This document shows positions 1 through 8,732 of a stretch of DNA of 64,000 nt, piece after piece (the first letter of the stretch is position 1; every line of letters begins with the position of its first letter). The position numbers and the translations under genes were made by a program. A model generated the notes under the pieces. It had not been told where the DNA came from. It saw nothing but the letters and a program-made list of their open reading frames with translations, and ran no database searches. This DNA comes from Methylovulum psychrotolerans (GTDB taxonomy: Bacteria; Pseudomonadota; Gammaproteobacteria; Methylococcales; Methylomonadaceae): assembly GCF_002923755.1 (NCBI RefSeq), contig NZ_PGFZ01000001.1, positions 1,005,176 to 1,069,175 of the forward strand, read 5' to 3'.

Positions 1-11
1 AAGTCAAAATA

Positions 12-30
12 CCTCCGGCAGAGCCGGAGG
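12..30. repeat. IS end hairpin (downstream end)
   Basis: CCTCCGGC-AGA-GCCGGAGG is an 8-bp perfect stem with a 3-nt loop. It closely matches the hairpin at 609-627, which supports the two as paired ends of the IS200-like element. Confidence 0.7.
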
Positions 31-92
31 CTTGTAAATGTGAACCGCTCAAAGCGGGTTAAAATGTGTGCCACCTAAAGGGTGGCAGTCTT

Positions 93-521
93 CTAAAATA
101 GGCTCAGTTGCTCAATTCGCTTGTCTTCCTCTTCCTGATGCTTGATGTACTCACGGACGGCCTCTTCATCTTTGCCGACAGTCGAAACATAGTAGCCCCT
201 CGCCCAAAAACTTTGTCCTGTGAAATTTTTTCTCCGCCCCATATAGTTACGCGCTATGGCTATGGCACTTTTGCCTTTGATAAAGCCAACCACCTGCGAC
301 ACCGAATATTTGGGGGGTATTGCGATCAATATATGCACATGATCGGACACCAAGTGCCCTTACAATATCTTGCACTCTTTCTGCAAAGCCAAATCTTTCA
401 GGAGTTCTCCCAAATGCTTCCTGAGTTCCCTATAAAGGCTTTTCTTTCTGTATTTGGGTATCCAAACTATGTGGTACTTACATTCCCATCTTGTATGCTT
501 TAAACTTTCGGCTGGATTCAT
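93..521 (-). pseudogene. tnpA: IS200-like transposase TnpA with an in-frame stop
   Basis: TnpA is the single-strand Y1 transposase (HUH nuclease) of IS200/IS605 elements. The reading frame is continuous over about 142 codons except for a TAA at 360-362 (minus strand), between the residues KECKIL and GHLVSDHVHI. No indel is needed, so one base change of a sense codon explains it. The HUH metal motif (HVH in DHVHIL) and the likely catalytic tyrosine (in ARGYYVSTVG) are both intact downstream of the stop. I place the start at the ATG at 521, giving MNPAESLKHTRW, which fits the family N-terminus better than the upstream in-frame ATG at 560. Confidence 0.85.
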
Positions 522-608
522 CGTTTGCTTCCTCAATCTTTTGAACTTTAGGCGGTTCACAGATTGGGAGGCTCTCGATGATTCCCGTAATTGTCAAACT
601 TTGTGAGT

Positions 609-627
609 CCCCCGGCAGAGCCGGGGG
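609..627. repeat. IS end hairpin (upstream end)
   Basis: CCCCCGGC-AGA-GCCGGGGG is an 8-bp perfect stem with the same AGA loop as the hairpin at 12-30. It lies about 90 nt upstream of the transposase start. Confidence 0.7.
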
Positions 628-638
628 TTTACCCGTGA

Positions 639-1139
639 TTAATTATCAGGCAGGTCAAGTTCACAAAGCTCAAGAAACTGCTTTGCCACCTTAATGATGA
701 AGCCATCACTGTTTTCTTGGGCTAAACAGGCATTCCAAAAGTATTGTTCGCCTTGTTCAAGCCAACAAATATCCTCATCCAGATCATACCAGATACCATA
801 AAGCGGGTTATCATCGACAAAATCCCAAAAACATTGCAAGTGTCCCAGGCCAATCCTAGGTTTAAGCGTACCATCACACAGCTGTGTACAAAGGCTTTTG
901 GCATAGGCAAGAATCGCAAGCTTCTCTTCTGGAATAGTCCAACCCAGTTCCGCCACACACTTTTCAAAGTATGCCCTGACCTCATAAATGTCGGGTGAGC
1001 GCTCCATCCCTAAGCTGGCTAATATCGCAATACTTTCTGATTCAATGGATTGAAGCAATAAATCTTCCGCCCAATCGCAATAGTCTTTTGCTTGGGCGTG
1101 ACCTACTGCCCTCTTACCTAATAACGTTGTGAAATCCAT
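639..1139 (-). CDS. Hypothetical protein, 166 aa
   Basis: I do not recognise this protein. It is a soluble, acidic, tryptophan- and cysteine-containing protein with no signal peptide or membrane segment. The chosen ATG at 1139 gives MDFTTLLGKRAVGH; an upstream in-frame start at 1178 would add 13 residues. An AGG about 10 nt upstream could serve as ribosome binding site. The size, composition and position beside an insertion element resemble single-gene immunity-type proteins, but no toxin partner is visible, so this is only a possibility. It is downstream of the urt operon on the same strand, 70 nt after urtE. Confidence 0.6.
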   Translation of the reverse strand: MDFTTLLGKRAVGHAQAKDYCDWAEDLLLQSIESESIAILASLGMERSPDIYEVRAYFEKCVAELGWTIPEEKLAILAYAKSLCTQLCDGTLKPRIGLGHLQCFWDFVDDNPLYGIWYDLDEDICWLEQGEQYFWNACLAQENSDGFIIKVAKQFLELCELDLPDN

Positions 1140-1209
1140 AGTGACTGCCTGATAAGCTGACTCAGCACACACTACCACTAATAAGGCAGAAAAAGAATAA
1201 CCTCACCCA

Positions 1210-1992
1210 TCAAACCGTCAAATACTGCTTAACCATCCCCTCGCTCAACGCCTCCATTTCCCCGGTCGCCACGGTGCGCCCCCTATCCATAATACAAAAC
1301 CTATCCGCCACTTTCTTGGCAAACGGCAATTTCTGTTCGACCAGCAACACCGTCACCCCCAGTTCTTGGTTAATTTTGTTAATCGCCTGATGCACTTCGC
1401 CCAAATCATTGGGATTAGGCTTAGGCATGGGCAAGGGCGTACCGCGTGAGCGGTTGAGGCGAATAATGACATCACCAATTTCGCTGACGATATTCGGCTG
1501 GATGCCTTCGGTAGGTTCGTCCAAAATCAACAAGCGCGGGTTCAGCACCAAAGCGCGGCCTATCGCCAATTGCTGTTGCTGGCCACCGGACAAATCGCCG
1601 CCGCGCCGCCTGAGCATTTGTTTTAAGACCGGAAAAATTTCATAAATATGGTCAGGGACTTTTTTAATGCCGTGCTTGCTAGCGGCACGCAAACCCGTTT
1701 TCAGGTTCTCCTCCACCGTCAATAACGGAAAGATTTCCCGTCCTTGCGGCACATAACCGATACCCAGCTCGGCGCGTTTTTCCGCCTTACCGTCGCCCAG
1801 CGTTTCGCCGTCCAAGGTGATCGTACCGCCCCGGACCGGAATCAAACCCATAATGGCTTTCAGCAAGGTGGTTTTACCGACACCGTTACGTCCCATCAGG
1901 CAGACACACGCGCCCGCCGGCACGTCCAAATCCAAATCCCACAAGGTATGGCTTTCGCCATAATATTGTTGCAATGCGTTAATTTTTAGCAT
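1210..1992 (-). CDS. urtE: Urea ABC transporter ATPase UrtE
   Basis: One of the two ATPase subunits of the high-affinity urea (branched-chain amino acid type) ABC importer; it acts on the cytoplasmic face of the inner membrane. Visible motifs are Walker A GRNGVGKT (about residues 34-41), signature LSGGQQQQ (about 137) and Walker B LLILDEP. The gene is the last of urtABCDE. Its ATG overlaps the urtD stop by one base, indicating coupled translation. Family members are usually about 230 aa; this one has 260, because about 25 residues rich in Pro and Asn (SRGTPLPMPKPNPNDLGEV) are inserted just before the VTVLLVEQ strand. The insertion keeps the frame and all ATPase motifs. Confidence 0.95.
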   Translation of the reverse strand: MLKINALQQYYGESHTLWDLDLDVPAGACVCLMGRNGVGKTTLLKAIMGLIPVRGGTITLDGETLGDGKAEKRAELGIGYVPQGREIFPLLTVEENLKTGLRAASKHGIKKVPDHIYEIFPVLKQMLRRRGGDLSGGQQQQLAIGRALVLNPRLLILDEPTEGIQPNIVSEIGDVIIRLNRSRGTPLPMPKPNPNDLGEVHQAINKINQELGVTVLLVEQKLPFAKKVADRFCIMDRGRTVATGEMEALSEGMVKQYLTV

Positions 1993-2813
1993 TAGCCCCC
2001 CAAATAAACTTGAATGACGCGCGGGTCGTTTTGTACTTCGTCCATCGTGCCTTCGGTCAACACCGTACCTTCATGCAAGACGGTGACTTTTTTCGCTATC
2101 GAGCGGACAAACTCCATATCATGCTCGACCACCACTAAAGAACGCTCGCCTTGCAGCGATAACAGCAACTCGGCGGTGCGCTCGATTTCCTGATGGGTCA
2201 TGCCCGCTATCGGCTCATCCACCAACATGACTTTCGGTTCCTGCATCAATAACATGCCGATTTCCAGCCATTGCTTCTGCCCGTGCGAGAGAATACCCGC
2301 CCGCTCCTTAGCAAACGCGCTCAAGCCAACCGTCTCCAGCACTGCCCCGATACGGTCGCGCTGTTCACCGCTCAACCGGAAAAATAAGGTCTGCCATGTC
2401 CGCTTATCGGCCTTTAAAGCCAATTCCAAATTTTCAAATACAGTTAAGGCATCAAAGACACTGGGTTTTTGGAACTTCCGACCAATCCCTACTTGGGCGA
2501 TAGCCGGTTCGTCCATTTTTAGCAAGTCAATGGTTTGCCCAAAGAATACCGATCCCACATCCGGGCGGGTCTTGCCGGTAATCACATCCATCATCGTGGT
2601 TTTACCCGCGCCGTTAGGGCCAATCACGCAGCGCAGCTCACCCGCATCAATGTAGAGCGATAGCTTATTTAAGGCCTTAAAGCCGTCAAAACTGACGCTG
2701 ACATCTTCCATATACAAAATCGGCCCATGGCGGGTGTCCAGTTCGCCATCCGCCAAAACAGAAGACTTCAACTTATCATCTTCACCAAACAAATTTTCCG
2801 CAAAGGTTTTCAT
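1992..2813 (-). CDS. urtD: Urea ABC transporter ATPase UrtD
   Basis: Second ATPase of the urea importer, 273 aa. It carries Walker A GPNGAGKT, the signature LSHGQKQWLEIG typical of LivG/UrtD proteins, and Walker B VMLVDEP. Roughly the first 25 residues precede the ABC domain, as in other UrtD proteins. The start ATG overlaps the urtC stop in an ATGA arrangement, so translation is probably coupled to urtC. Confidence 0.95.
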   Translation of the reverse strand: MKTFAENLFGEDDKLKSSVLADGELDTRHGPILYMEDVSVSFDGFKALNKLSLYIDAGELRCVIGPNGAGKTTMMDVITGKTRPDVGSVFFGQTIDLLKMDEPAIAQVGIGRKFQKPSVFDALTVFENLELALKADKRTWQTLFFRLSGEQRDRIGAVLETVGLSAFAKERAGILSHGQKQWLEIGMLLMQEPKVMLVDEPIAGMTHQEIERTAELLLSLQGERSLVVVEHDMEFVRSIAKKVTVLHEGTVLTEGTMDEVQNDPRVIQVYLGG

Positions 2814-3904
2814 GCGTGTTGCTCCTGTAATTTCCGCCGCAACAGGCCGACGATACCATCAGGCAATAATAAGGTGATGACGATGAACACCGCCCCTAAG
2901 GTAAACAGCCAGATTTCCGGCATTAATCCCGTCAATACCGTTTTGCCGTAATTGACTACCACCGCACCGATAATCGCCCCATATAAGGTGCCGCGTCCGC
3001 CCATCGCCACCCAGACGACAATTTCCAAGGAATTGAGCGGGGTAAATTCGCTGGGGTTGATAATGCCGACTTGCGGCACATATAAGGCCCCGGCAACGCC
3101 TGCCAGCATCGCGGCAAAGACGAAAATCCATAACTTGAACATTTCCACCCGATAACCTAAAAACCGCACCCGCGACTCTTGATCACGGATTGCGGTAACG
3201 ACCCGCCCCAGTTTGGTGTTGACTATCCAGCGGCACAACAAAAATGCGCCGATTAAAGAAAAACCGGACAGGAACAGCAGCACCGAGCGTACCGCCTCAG
3301 ATTGGATATTAAAGCCCAAAATATCCTTAAAGTCGGTTAAACCGTTGTTACCGCCAAAGCCCATTTCATTGCGGAAGAAGGCCAACAATAGCGCGTAAGT
3401 CAGGGCTTGGGTGATAATCGACAAATACACGCCCGTAACCCGCGAACGGAACGCCAACCAGCCGAACACAAACGCTAATATCCCAGGTGCCAACAGCACC
3501 ATCAGCAGGGCAAAGCCGAAATGATCAAAACCGAGCCAATACCAAGGCAACTCTTTCCAATTCAAGAACACCATAAAATCCGGCAATAACGGGTCGCCGT
3601 ACACGCCGCGCGTACCGATTTGCCGCATTAGGTACATGCCCATCGCATAACCGCCCAGCGCGAAAAACGCCCCGTGACCGAGCGCCAAAATGCCGCAATA
3701 GCCCCAGACCAAATCCAAGGACATGCCCAATAAGGCAAAGGTCAAATACTTGCCGATTAACGACACCGTATAAGCCGAAAAATGCAGCGGCGAATCGGCG
3801 GGGGTCAGCAGATTGCATAGCGGGATGATAAACGTCACCGCCGCCAAGGCCATCAACACGGTGGTGCAGGTTTTATCCTGGCTTGCTAATGTTAATAATT
3901 TCAT
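2810..3904 (-). CDS. urtC: Urea ABC transporter permease UrtC
   Basis: LivM-type inner-membrane permease, 364 aa, with about ten hydrophobic segments. It pairs with UrtB to form the urea channel. Family features include LDLVWGYCGILALGHGAFFALGGYAMG near the N-terminus and the cytoplasmic coupling region (VVTAIRDQESRVRFLGY). It lies 47 nt after urtB and overlaps urtD by 4 nt. Function follows from family and operon; substrate preference (urea or short amides) is inferred. Confidence 0.94.
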   Translation of the reverse strand: MKLLTLASQDKTCTTVLMALAAVTFIIPLCNLLTPADSPLHFSAYTVSLIGKYLTFALLGMSLDLVWGYCGILALGHGAFFALGGYAMGMYLMRQIGTRGVYGDPLLPDFMVFLNWKELPWYWLGFDHFGFALLMVLLAPGILAFVFGWLAFRSRVTGVYLSIITQALTYALLLAFFRNEMGFGGNNGLTDFKDILGFNIQSEAVRSVLLFLSGFSLIGAFLLCRWIVNTKLGRVVTAIRDQESRVRFLGYRVEMFKLWIFVFAAMLAGVAGALYVPQVGIINPSEFTPLNSLEIVVWVAMGGRGTLYGAIIGAVVVNYGKTVLTGLMPEIWLFTLGAVFIVITLLLPDGIVGLLRRKLQEQHA

Positions 3905-3951
3905 ATCAAAACCTTATTCAGAACCTTATTTGGGATAACACATAGTCAATA

Positions 3952-5598
3952 TTAAGAATCCGCCGCCCTGCCCTTTTGCGGAAACAGGCCACGCGGACGT
4001 TTCTGGATAAATAAAATGATAAACACCAGCACCAAAATCTTTGCCAACACGGCTCCGGCAAACGGCTCCAAAAACTTATTGGCTATCCCTAAGGAGAAAC
4101 CCGCCACCAAGGTGCCGAGCAAATTGCCGACCCCGCCGAACACCACGACCATGAACGAATCGACAATATAAGCCTGCCCCAGATTGGGGCCGACATTGGT
4201 GATTTGGCTTAAGGCCACCCCAGCCACTCCGGCGATACCGGAACCTAAGCCAAAGGTCATGGCATCGACCCGCGCCGTGGGTATGCCCATTGCCTTCGCC
4301 ATTTTGCGGTTTTGCGCCACGGCGCGGACTTCCAAACCTAAGCGGGTACGTTTGAGGATTTGCAACAGCAGCACAAACACCAGCAAACAAAACACCAAAA
4401 TGTAAAAACGGTTCCAGGTCAGTGACAAAAAATCATTGATTTGCCACGAACCGCTCATCCATTCAGGCGTGGCGACACTGCGGTTTAATGGCGAGAAAAT
4501 CGAGCGCACACTTTGTTGCAAAATCAGGCTTACGCCAAAGGTCGCCAACAAGGTTTCTAAAGGCCGTCCGTACAGGAAGCGAATAATGCCCCGCTCTATG
4601 GCAATGCCAACTAGAGCAGAAATGACAAAAGCGGCGGGGATAGCCAGCAACACCGAAATGCCCAAATGGTTGGGCATCAGTTGCTGCATGACATAAGTGG
4701 TATACGCGCCCAGCATCATCAACTCGCCGTGCGCCATATTAATGACCCCCATCACCCCAAAGGTGATCGCCAAGCCAATAGCCGACAATACTAACACCGC
4801 CCCTAAGCTGAGTCCGAAAAACACCGTTTCTACCGAGCTGTACAGTTGCAGGCGGTTATTGATATTAATCAAGGCGGCTTTCGCCAAATTACGGATGTCC
4901 TCATCCGGCTCGACAAACTCGCCGCTCTCATCTTTTTCCACCATCGCGTTCAGGCGGTTAACTACTTCTTGGCTGTTCTTGGCCTTTAAAGCCTCTATCG
5001 CCATAATCCGTGTGGCTTTATCTGGGCTATCCATATCCTGCAATAACAACGTCACCTTAATGGCTTCTTTAACCGCCGGGTCGGCTTCCTTATCGGCGCG
5101 GCCACGCAACAAATCTAAGACCCTATCATCAGCCTCCTTTGCCATAGCCTTGACTGCCGCTAACCGCACAGCCGGGTCATCCGCGCTTAATTCCAATTCG
5201 CCGATAATTTTGCGCAACGTGCCGCGCATTTTGTTGGTTAAATTGATTTTGCTCAGGGCATCATGGTCAACCGCACCTAAGGCGGCACCGCTGACGGCAT
5301 CGCTGATGTCAAATCCCTGATGGTTATCAATGCCGATAACCAGCTTGGTATCGGTCTTGGTGGTAAATAATCGGCCATCCAGCAACGCTTGCAAAATTGC
5401 CAAATTATGCGCGTCCTTTATCTCGGCAAGCTGCATAATGGCCTGTTCGCGCTCTGGCATGGAGCCTTGCTTAAGGCTATTTAAAGCATCCAGCCAAGGC
5501 TGTGATGCGGTAATGGGGTCACTGTGCGCCGCCAGCGAAAATACCAGCATCAGCACCGCAAGCACATGATGGAAGCGCGTTAATGGAGGGATGTTCAT
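3952..5598 (-). CDS. urtB: Urea ABC transporter permease UrtB
   Basis: LivH-type permease of the urea importer, 548 aa. The N-terminus has a signal-like segment ending near AHS, then about 220 residues of HEAT-like helical sequence (for example DPAVRLAAVKAMA). The membrane permease domain follows from about residue 255. This long N-terminal extension is usual for UrtB and distinguishes it from LivH. An AAGGA ribosome binding site lies upstream of the ATG at 5598. It follows urtA after a 134-nt gap containing a strong hairpin. Confidence 0.94.
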   Translation of the reverse strand: MNIPPLTRFHHVLAVLMLVFSLAAHSDPITASQPWLDALNSLKQGSMPEREQAIMQLAEIKDAHNLAILQALLDGRLFTTKTDTKLVIGIDNHQGFDISDAVSGAALGAVDHDALSKINLTNKMRGTLRKIIGELELSADDPAVRLAAVKAMAKEADDRVLDLLRGRADKEADPAVKEAIKVTLLLQDMDSPDKATRIMAIEALKAKNSQEVVNRLNAMVEKDESGEFVEPDEDIRNLAKAALININNRLQLYSSVETVFFGLSLGAVLVLSAIGLAITFGVMGVINMAHGELMMLGAYTTYVMQQLMPNHLGISVLLAIPAAFVISALVGIAIERGIIRFLYGRPLETLLATFGVSLILQQSVRSIFSPLNRSVATPEWMSGSWQINDFLSLTWNRFYILVFCLLVFVLLLQILKRTRLGLEVRAVAQNRKMAKAMGIPTARVDAMTFGLGSGIAGVAGVALSQITNVGPNLGQAYIVDSFMVVVFGGVGNLLGTLVAGFSLGIANKFLEPFAGAVLAKILVLVFIILFIQKRPRGLFPQKGRAADS

Positions 5599-5674
5599 CG
5601 TATTTTCCTTATCAGGGTAACAACAGGCCGTTTACCCCTGCCAATGGTTAGGCTTGTGCTGTTGGGGCGGGTGA

Positions 5675-5708
5675 GCCGGTTGCGCCGCACTAAGGCGGCG
5701 CAACCGGC
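5675..5708. promoter_or_regulatory. Intercistronic hairpin between urtA and urtB
   Basis: A perfect 14-bp GC-rich stem (GCCGGTTGCGCCGC pairing with GCGGCGCAACCGGC, loop ACTAAG) lies between the urtA stop and the urtB start. It has no clear U-tract on the minus strand. Such hairpins after the binding-protein gene commonly stabilise its mRNA or partly terminate transcription, so that the binding protein outnumbers the permease. That role is inferred here. Confidence 0.75.
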
Positions 5709-5732
5709 ACTTTATAAGCTAAGCGGACAAAC

Positions 5733-7037
5733 TTAATAGTTTTGGCCGGAACACTTTTTGGTTTTGGTATTGTAGTTACCGCAATTGATAGGTGGGGTCC
5801 AGTCGGCAATAATCGGTTTGCTTTCCGGCAAATAATCCGACCAAGCATCACCGTCGATCAGCTTATTGGTTTGCCAAACGGTGACAAATTGGCCGTCATC
5901 CTGAATTTCGCCGATTAACACCGGTTTGCTGATATGGTGGTTAGGCAACATTTTCGCCATACCGCCCGTTAAGTTGGGGGATTCCACACCGATAATGGCT
6001 TTTTGAACAGCATCAGGATCGGTAGTCCCGGCTTTTTCAACCGCTTTCACCCACATACTAAAGCCGATGTAATGCGCTTCCATCGGGTCGTTAGTCACCC
6101 GTTTCGGATTCTTGATATACTCATGCCATTGCTTGATAAAGCCTGCGTTTTTGGTGGTGTCAACGCTCATGAAATAATTCCAAGCCGCCAAATGGCCGAC
6201 CAACGGTTTGGTATCGATACCTGACAACTCTTCCTCACCGACCGAGAAAGCCACGACCGGAATGTTTTCCGCCGATACGCCTTGGTTGCCCAACTCTTTA
6301 TAGAACGGTACGTTCGCGTCGCCATTGATGGTCGACACTACAGCAGTCTTCTTGCCAGTCGAGCCGAACTTCTTAATATCAGCAACGATACTTTGCCAAT
6401 CGGAATGGCCGAACGGCGTGTAGTTAATCATAATGTCTTTCTTCGCCACTTTTTTCGATTTCAGATAAGCTTCCAAAATCTTATTGGTGGTGCGCGGATA
6501 CACATAGTCCGTACCCGCTAAGACCCAACGCTTAACGCCTAAATCGTTCATCAGATAATCAACCGCCGGAATGGCTTGTTGGTTAGGCGCCGCCCCGGTA
6601 TAAAAAACGTTCTTTGACGACTCTTCGCCTTCGTATTGCACCGGATAAAATAGAATGCCGTTCAGTTCTTCAATGACTGGTAACACGGATTTGCGCGATA
6701 CCGAAGTCCAGCAACCAAAAATCGCCGCGACCTTATCCTTAGTCAGCAACTCGCGGGCTTTTTCCGCAAACAAAGGCCAGTTAGAAGCCGGGTCAACCAC
6801 CACCGCCTCCAGTTTTTTGCCCAGCAAACCGCCCTTTTTGTTTTGCTCGTCAATCAGCATCAGCATCGTGTCTTTCAGCGTGGTTTCGCTGATCGCCATT
6901 GTGCCGGATAGGGAGTGCAACACGCCGACTTTAATGGTGTCTTCGGCGTGTGCGGCGGGGAAAAAGCCTATCGCCGCAGCGGCGATAGGCGCTAAAAGCC
7001 GTTTCTTTGCGAACTTATTTGCAATTGTATTAAACAT
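5733..7037 (-). CDS. urtA: Urea-binding periplasmic protein UrtA
   Basis: Periplasmic substrate-binding protein (peripla_BP_6/LivJ type) of the urea importer, 434 aa. It has a basic, hydrophobic signal peptide ending AAHA, followed by mature DTIKVGVLHSLSGTMAIS. Conserved UrtA stretches include FGCWTSVSRKSVLPV, LFYPVQYEGEE and DPMEAHYIGF. The ATG at 7037 is preferred over one six codons upstream because AAGGA lies 8 nt before it. It follows the porin gene after 32 nt, so the operon reads porin-urtABCDE. The family also includes the amide-binding protein FmdD, so short-chain amides are possible substrates. Confidence 0.95.
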   Translation of the reverse strand: MFNTIANKFAKKRLLAPIAAAAIGFFPAAHAEDTIKVGVLHSLSGTMAISETTLKDTMLMLIDEQNKKGGLLGKKLEAVVVDPASNWPLFAEKARELLTKDKVAAIFGCWTSVSRKSVLPVIEELNGILFYPVQYEGEESSKNVFYTGAAPNQQAIPAVDYLMNDLGVKRWVLAGTDYVYPRTTNKILEAYLKSKKVAKKDIMINYTPFGHSDWQSIVADIKKFGSTGKKTAVVSTINGDANVPFYKELGNQGVSAENIPVVAFSVGEEELSGIDTKPLVGHLAAWNYFMSVDTTKNAGFIKQWHEYIKNPKRVTNDPMEAHYIGFSMWVKAVEKAGTTDPDAVQKAIIGVESPNLTGGMAKMLPNHHISKPVLIGEIQDDGQFVTVWQTNKLIDGDAWSDYLPESKPIIADWTPPINCGNYNTKTKKCSGQNY

Positions 7038-7069
7038 GTTCTTGTTCCTTAACATTTATACCGATGGGA

Positions 7070-8374
7070 TTAGATTTGCACCTGAACGCCAAGCTTGATC
7101 GCATTGACAAACGTGCCGTTGGCATTGGGGTTATAAATTGCGCCACCACCGGATAAATCACCGCCTTGCCATAACAAGGAGACACGGGCATTATGGCCAT
7201 CAATGATATAGTTCATGCCGGCTTCATATTCACTTTGGTCTTGCTTAACATTAACACCACCAACAGAATAACCTTGGCGCGTATTAACTTGGGTGTACAT
7301 GATATAAGGTTGGAATTGGCCTACCCACACCTTTTGGGGAATCAGATAGAGCAGGTTGCCGGTGACAGAGTCACCTTGGAATCCGTTCGTTAGACCGCCG
7401 CCGCCGCCGCCGACATAGAAAGTGGTCGGATCATTGGCACCAGGAGAGCCGTGGTGATAATCAATGCCAAAGTTTTTATATTCGGTATTGATCGTCAGTA
7501 CGCCATTATTAGGCAGCACTTTTTCAAACTTAACATCACCACCTGCCAGGAGGAAATTGCCAGCGTTGGCGGCAGTTCCTGCACCATCTTCTTGATATTG
7601 GGCAAAACCAGCGAAGGTAAGTACATCACCATCGCCGCCATACGCCGTACCGCCAGAATAATAACCGGGTGCTTTTTCGGCATTCAGTATGTTATAGGCA
7701 ATACGGGTACCATAAAGCAGATTGCCATCGGCATTAGCGCCCGTCTTATTGTGTTTTAAGCCCTGGAAGGCACCAAACACATATTTCAAATGGCCGTCCA
7801 AAGCCGCACCCCAATAGTTGACACCTTCATCACGGCCATAAGTACCGGCATCCATTCCCGGTATCACACCCTGAATACTGGCATCAGAAGGTTCGAAAGG
7901 GGCTTTAAAAGGTTCATAGGTCGCACTGTAAAATGGCCCGTTCATTTCCAGACGGCCTTCAGGCACCAGTTGCCGACCCGCCCAGATATTGGTGTAGGGA
8001 TTAAATTCAAACTGGACAATACCGTCCAAAACCTGGATATCCGCTTTATCGTGACCATTACAACCCGGACATTCCGTGTTAAAGGTAAATTTGATATATT
8101 TATGGATTTGACCGTTTGTATACAAACGGAGGTTGTTCAGCGTGAAATCGGTCGACCATTTGGGATCGCCACCCGTATTTCCCGCCTTATCTTCAGCTGC
8201 CGAGAAACTGGTTCTCATCCCCAACCCGAGACTAATCCATTTGGTATCATCAATTTTAAACGTTGCTCCAGCTTCGGATACGGATGAATGACCTGCCACC
8301 AAAGCCGTTAAAGTCACCATTGGCAACCATCCGACCTGACGGATTTTTGCTAAATGCTTGCTTGAATTGTTCAT
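7070..8374 (-). CDS. Outer-membrane porin, FmdC-like
   Basis: A 434-aa outer-membrane porin with a signal peptide (cleavage near SEAGA) and many alternating beta-strand segments. It ends in IKLGVQVQI, a short amphipathic strand typical of an outer-membrane C-terminus. The ATG at 8374 is chosen because AAAGGGG lies upstream and it begins the signal peptide; longer readings extend into the regulatory region. Its position immediately before urtA resembles fmdC, the urea/short-chain amide porin linked to a UrtA-like protein in Methylophilus. That specificity is inferred from context. A palindromic operator lies 113 nt upstream. Confidence 0.85.
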   Translation of the reverse strand: MNNSSKHLAKIRQVGWLPMVTLTALVAGHSSVSEAGATFKIDDTKWISLGLGMRTSFSAAEDKAGNTGGDPKWSTDFTLNNLRLYTNGQIHKYIKFTFNTECPGCNGHDKADIQVLDGIVQFEFNPYTNIWAGRQLVPEGRLEMNGPFYSATYEPFKAPFEPSDASIQGVIPGMDAGTYGRDEGVNYWGAALDGHLKYVFGAFQGLKHNKTGANADGNLLYGTRIAYNILNAEKAPGYYSGGTAYGGDGDVLTFAGFAQYQEDGAGTAANAGNFLLAGGDVKFEKVLPNNGVLTINTEYKNFGIDYHHGSPGANDPTTFYVGGGGGGLTNGFQGDSVTGNLLYLIPQKVWVGQFQPYIMYTQVNTRQGYSVGGVNVKQDQSEYEAGMNYIIDGHNARVSLLWQGGDLSGGGAIYNPNANGTFVNAIKLGVQVQI

Positions 8375-8487
8375 GTTAAGCCCCTTTGATCTTAAGCTTG
8401 CGTTGATTGATACATCAAGCGGCACTTGATGTAGCCATGCGATACGGCTGGTAGAGATTATTTGACTTATGCGGATATTGCACAATG

Positions 8488-8544
8488 CGTCATCTGACTC
8501 ATAAGTTAAATGACGTATATCGGAAAAACCGGAGGATTTATACA
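8488..8544 (+). promoter_or_regulatory. 28-bp palindromic operator with downstream -10 element
   Basis: The imperfect palindrome CGTCATCTGACTCA / TAAGTTAAATGACG (8488-8515; 11 of 14 positions paired) matches the perfect palindrome at 16765-16792 at 22 of 28 positions. In both places TATACAGT begins 23 nt after the palindrome (here at 8539). The arrangement fits an activator bound around -50 of a plus-strand promoter for the gene at 8733. The same site could act on the divergent porin operon. A further half-site-like TTTGACTTATG lies at 8461-8471. The likely binder is the LuxR-type regulator at 20609; this is inferred. Confidence 0.7.
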
Positions 8545-8732
8545 GTAGCTGCCAGCAATCGTAGCGCGTGTTACAACGGAAAACGGGCAATACAGCGTCT
8601 TTGGATAGGGCGGTGTAGCGGTATTTCCAACCCGTGCGTGTATCCGGTATGCTATGCAAATACTGTCAGGTTACACTAGCGCCTTTCTGCCCAAGCTTAA
8701 CCCGACCCCCAGCTTTCCATAGGAACCCGCAC

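Larger units (their letters stand above)
12..627 (-). mobile_element. IS200/IS605-family element, degenerate
   Basis: A short element holding only a Y1 transposase gene, bounded by two near-identical imperfect palindromes built on CCGGCAGAGCCGG at 12-30 and 609-627. IS200/IS605 elements have subterminal hairpins instead of terminal inverted repeats, and no target duplication is expected. Two more small hairpins lie between the gene end and the left boundary (about 42-60 and 67-88). The exact cleavage sites cannot be set from the sequence alone. The internal stop in the transposase suggests that it is inactive. Confidence 0.75.

Noticed and set aside
639-1139. Toxin-antitoxin or toxin-immunity pair
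   Set aside because: Only one gene is present; the neighbours are the IS element and urtE, so no partner supports it.
8375-8487. Possible sigma-54 promoter before the porin gene (TGGC...TGC)
   Set aside because: The GG and GC elements are one base too far apart and the -24 element matches poorly.
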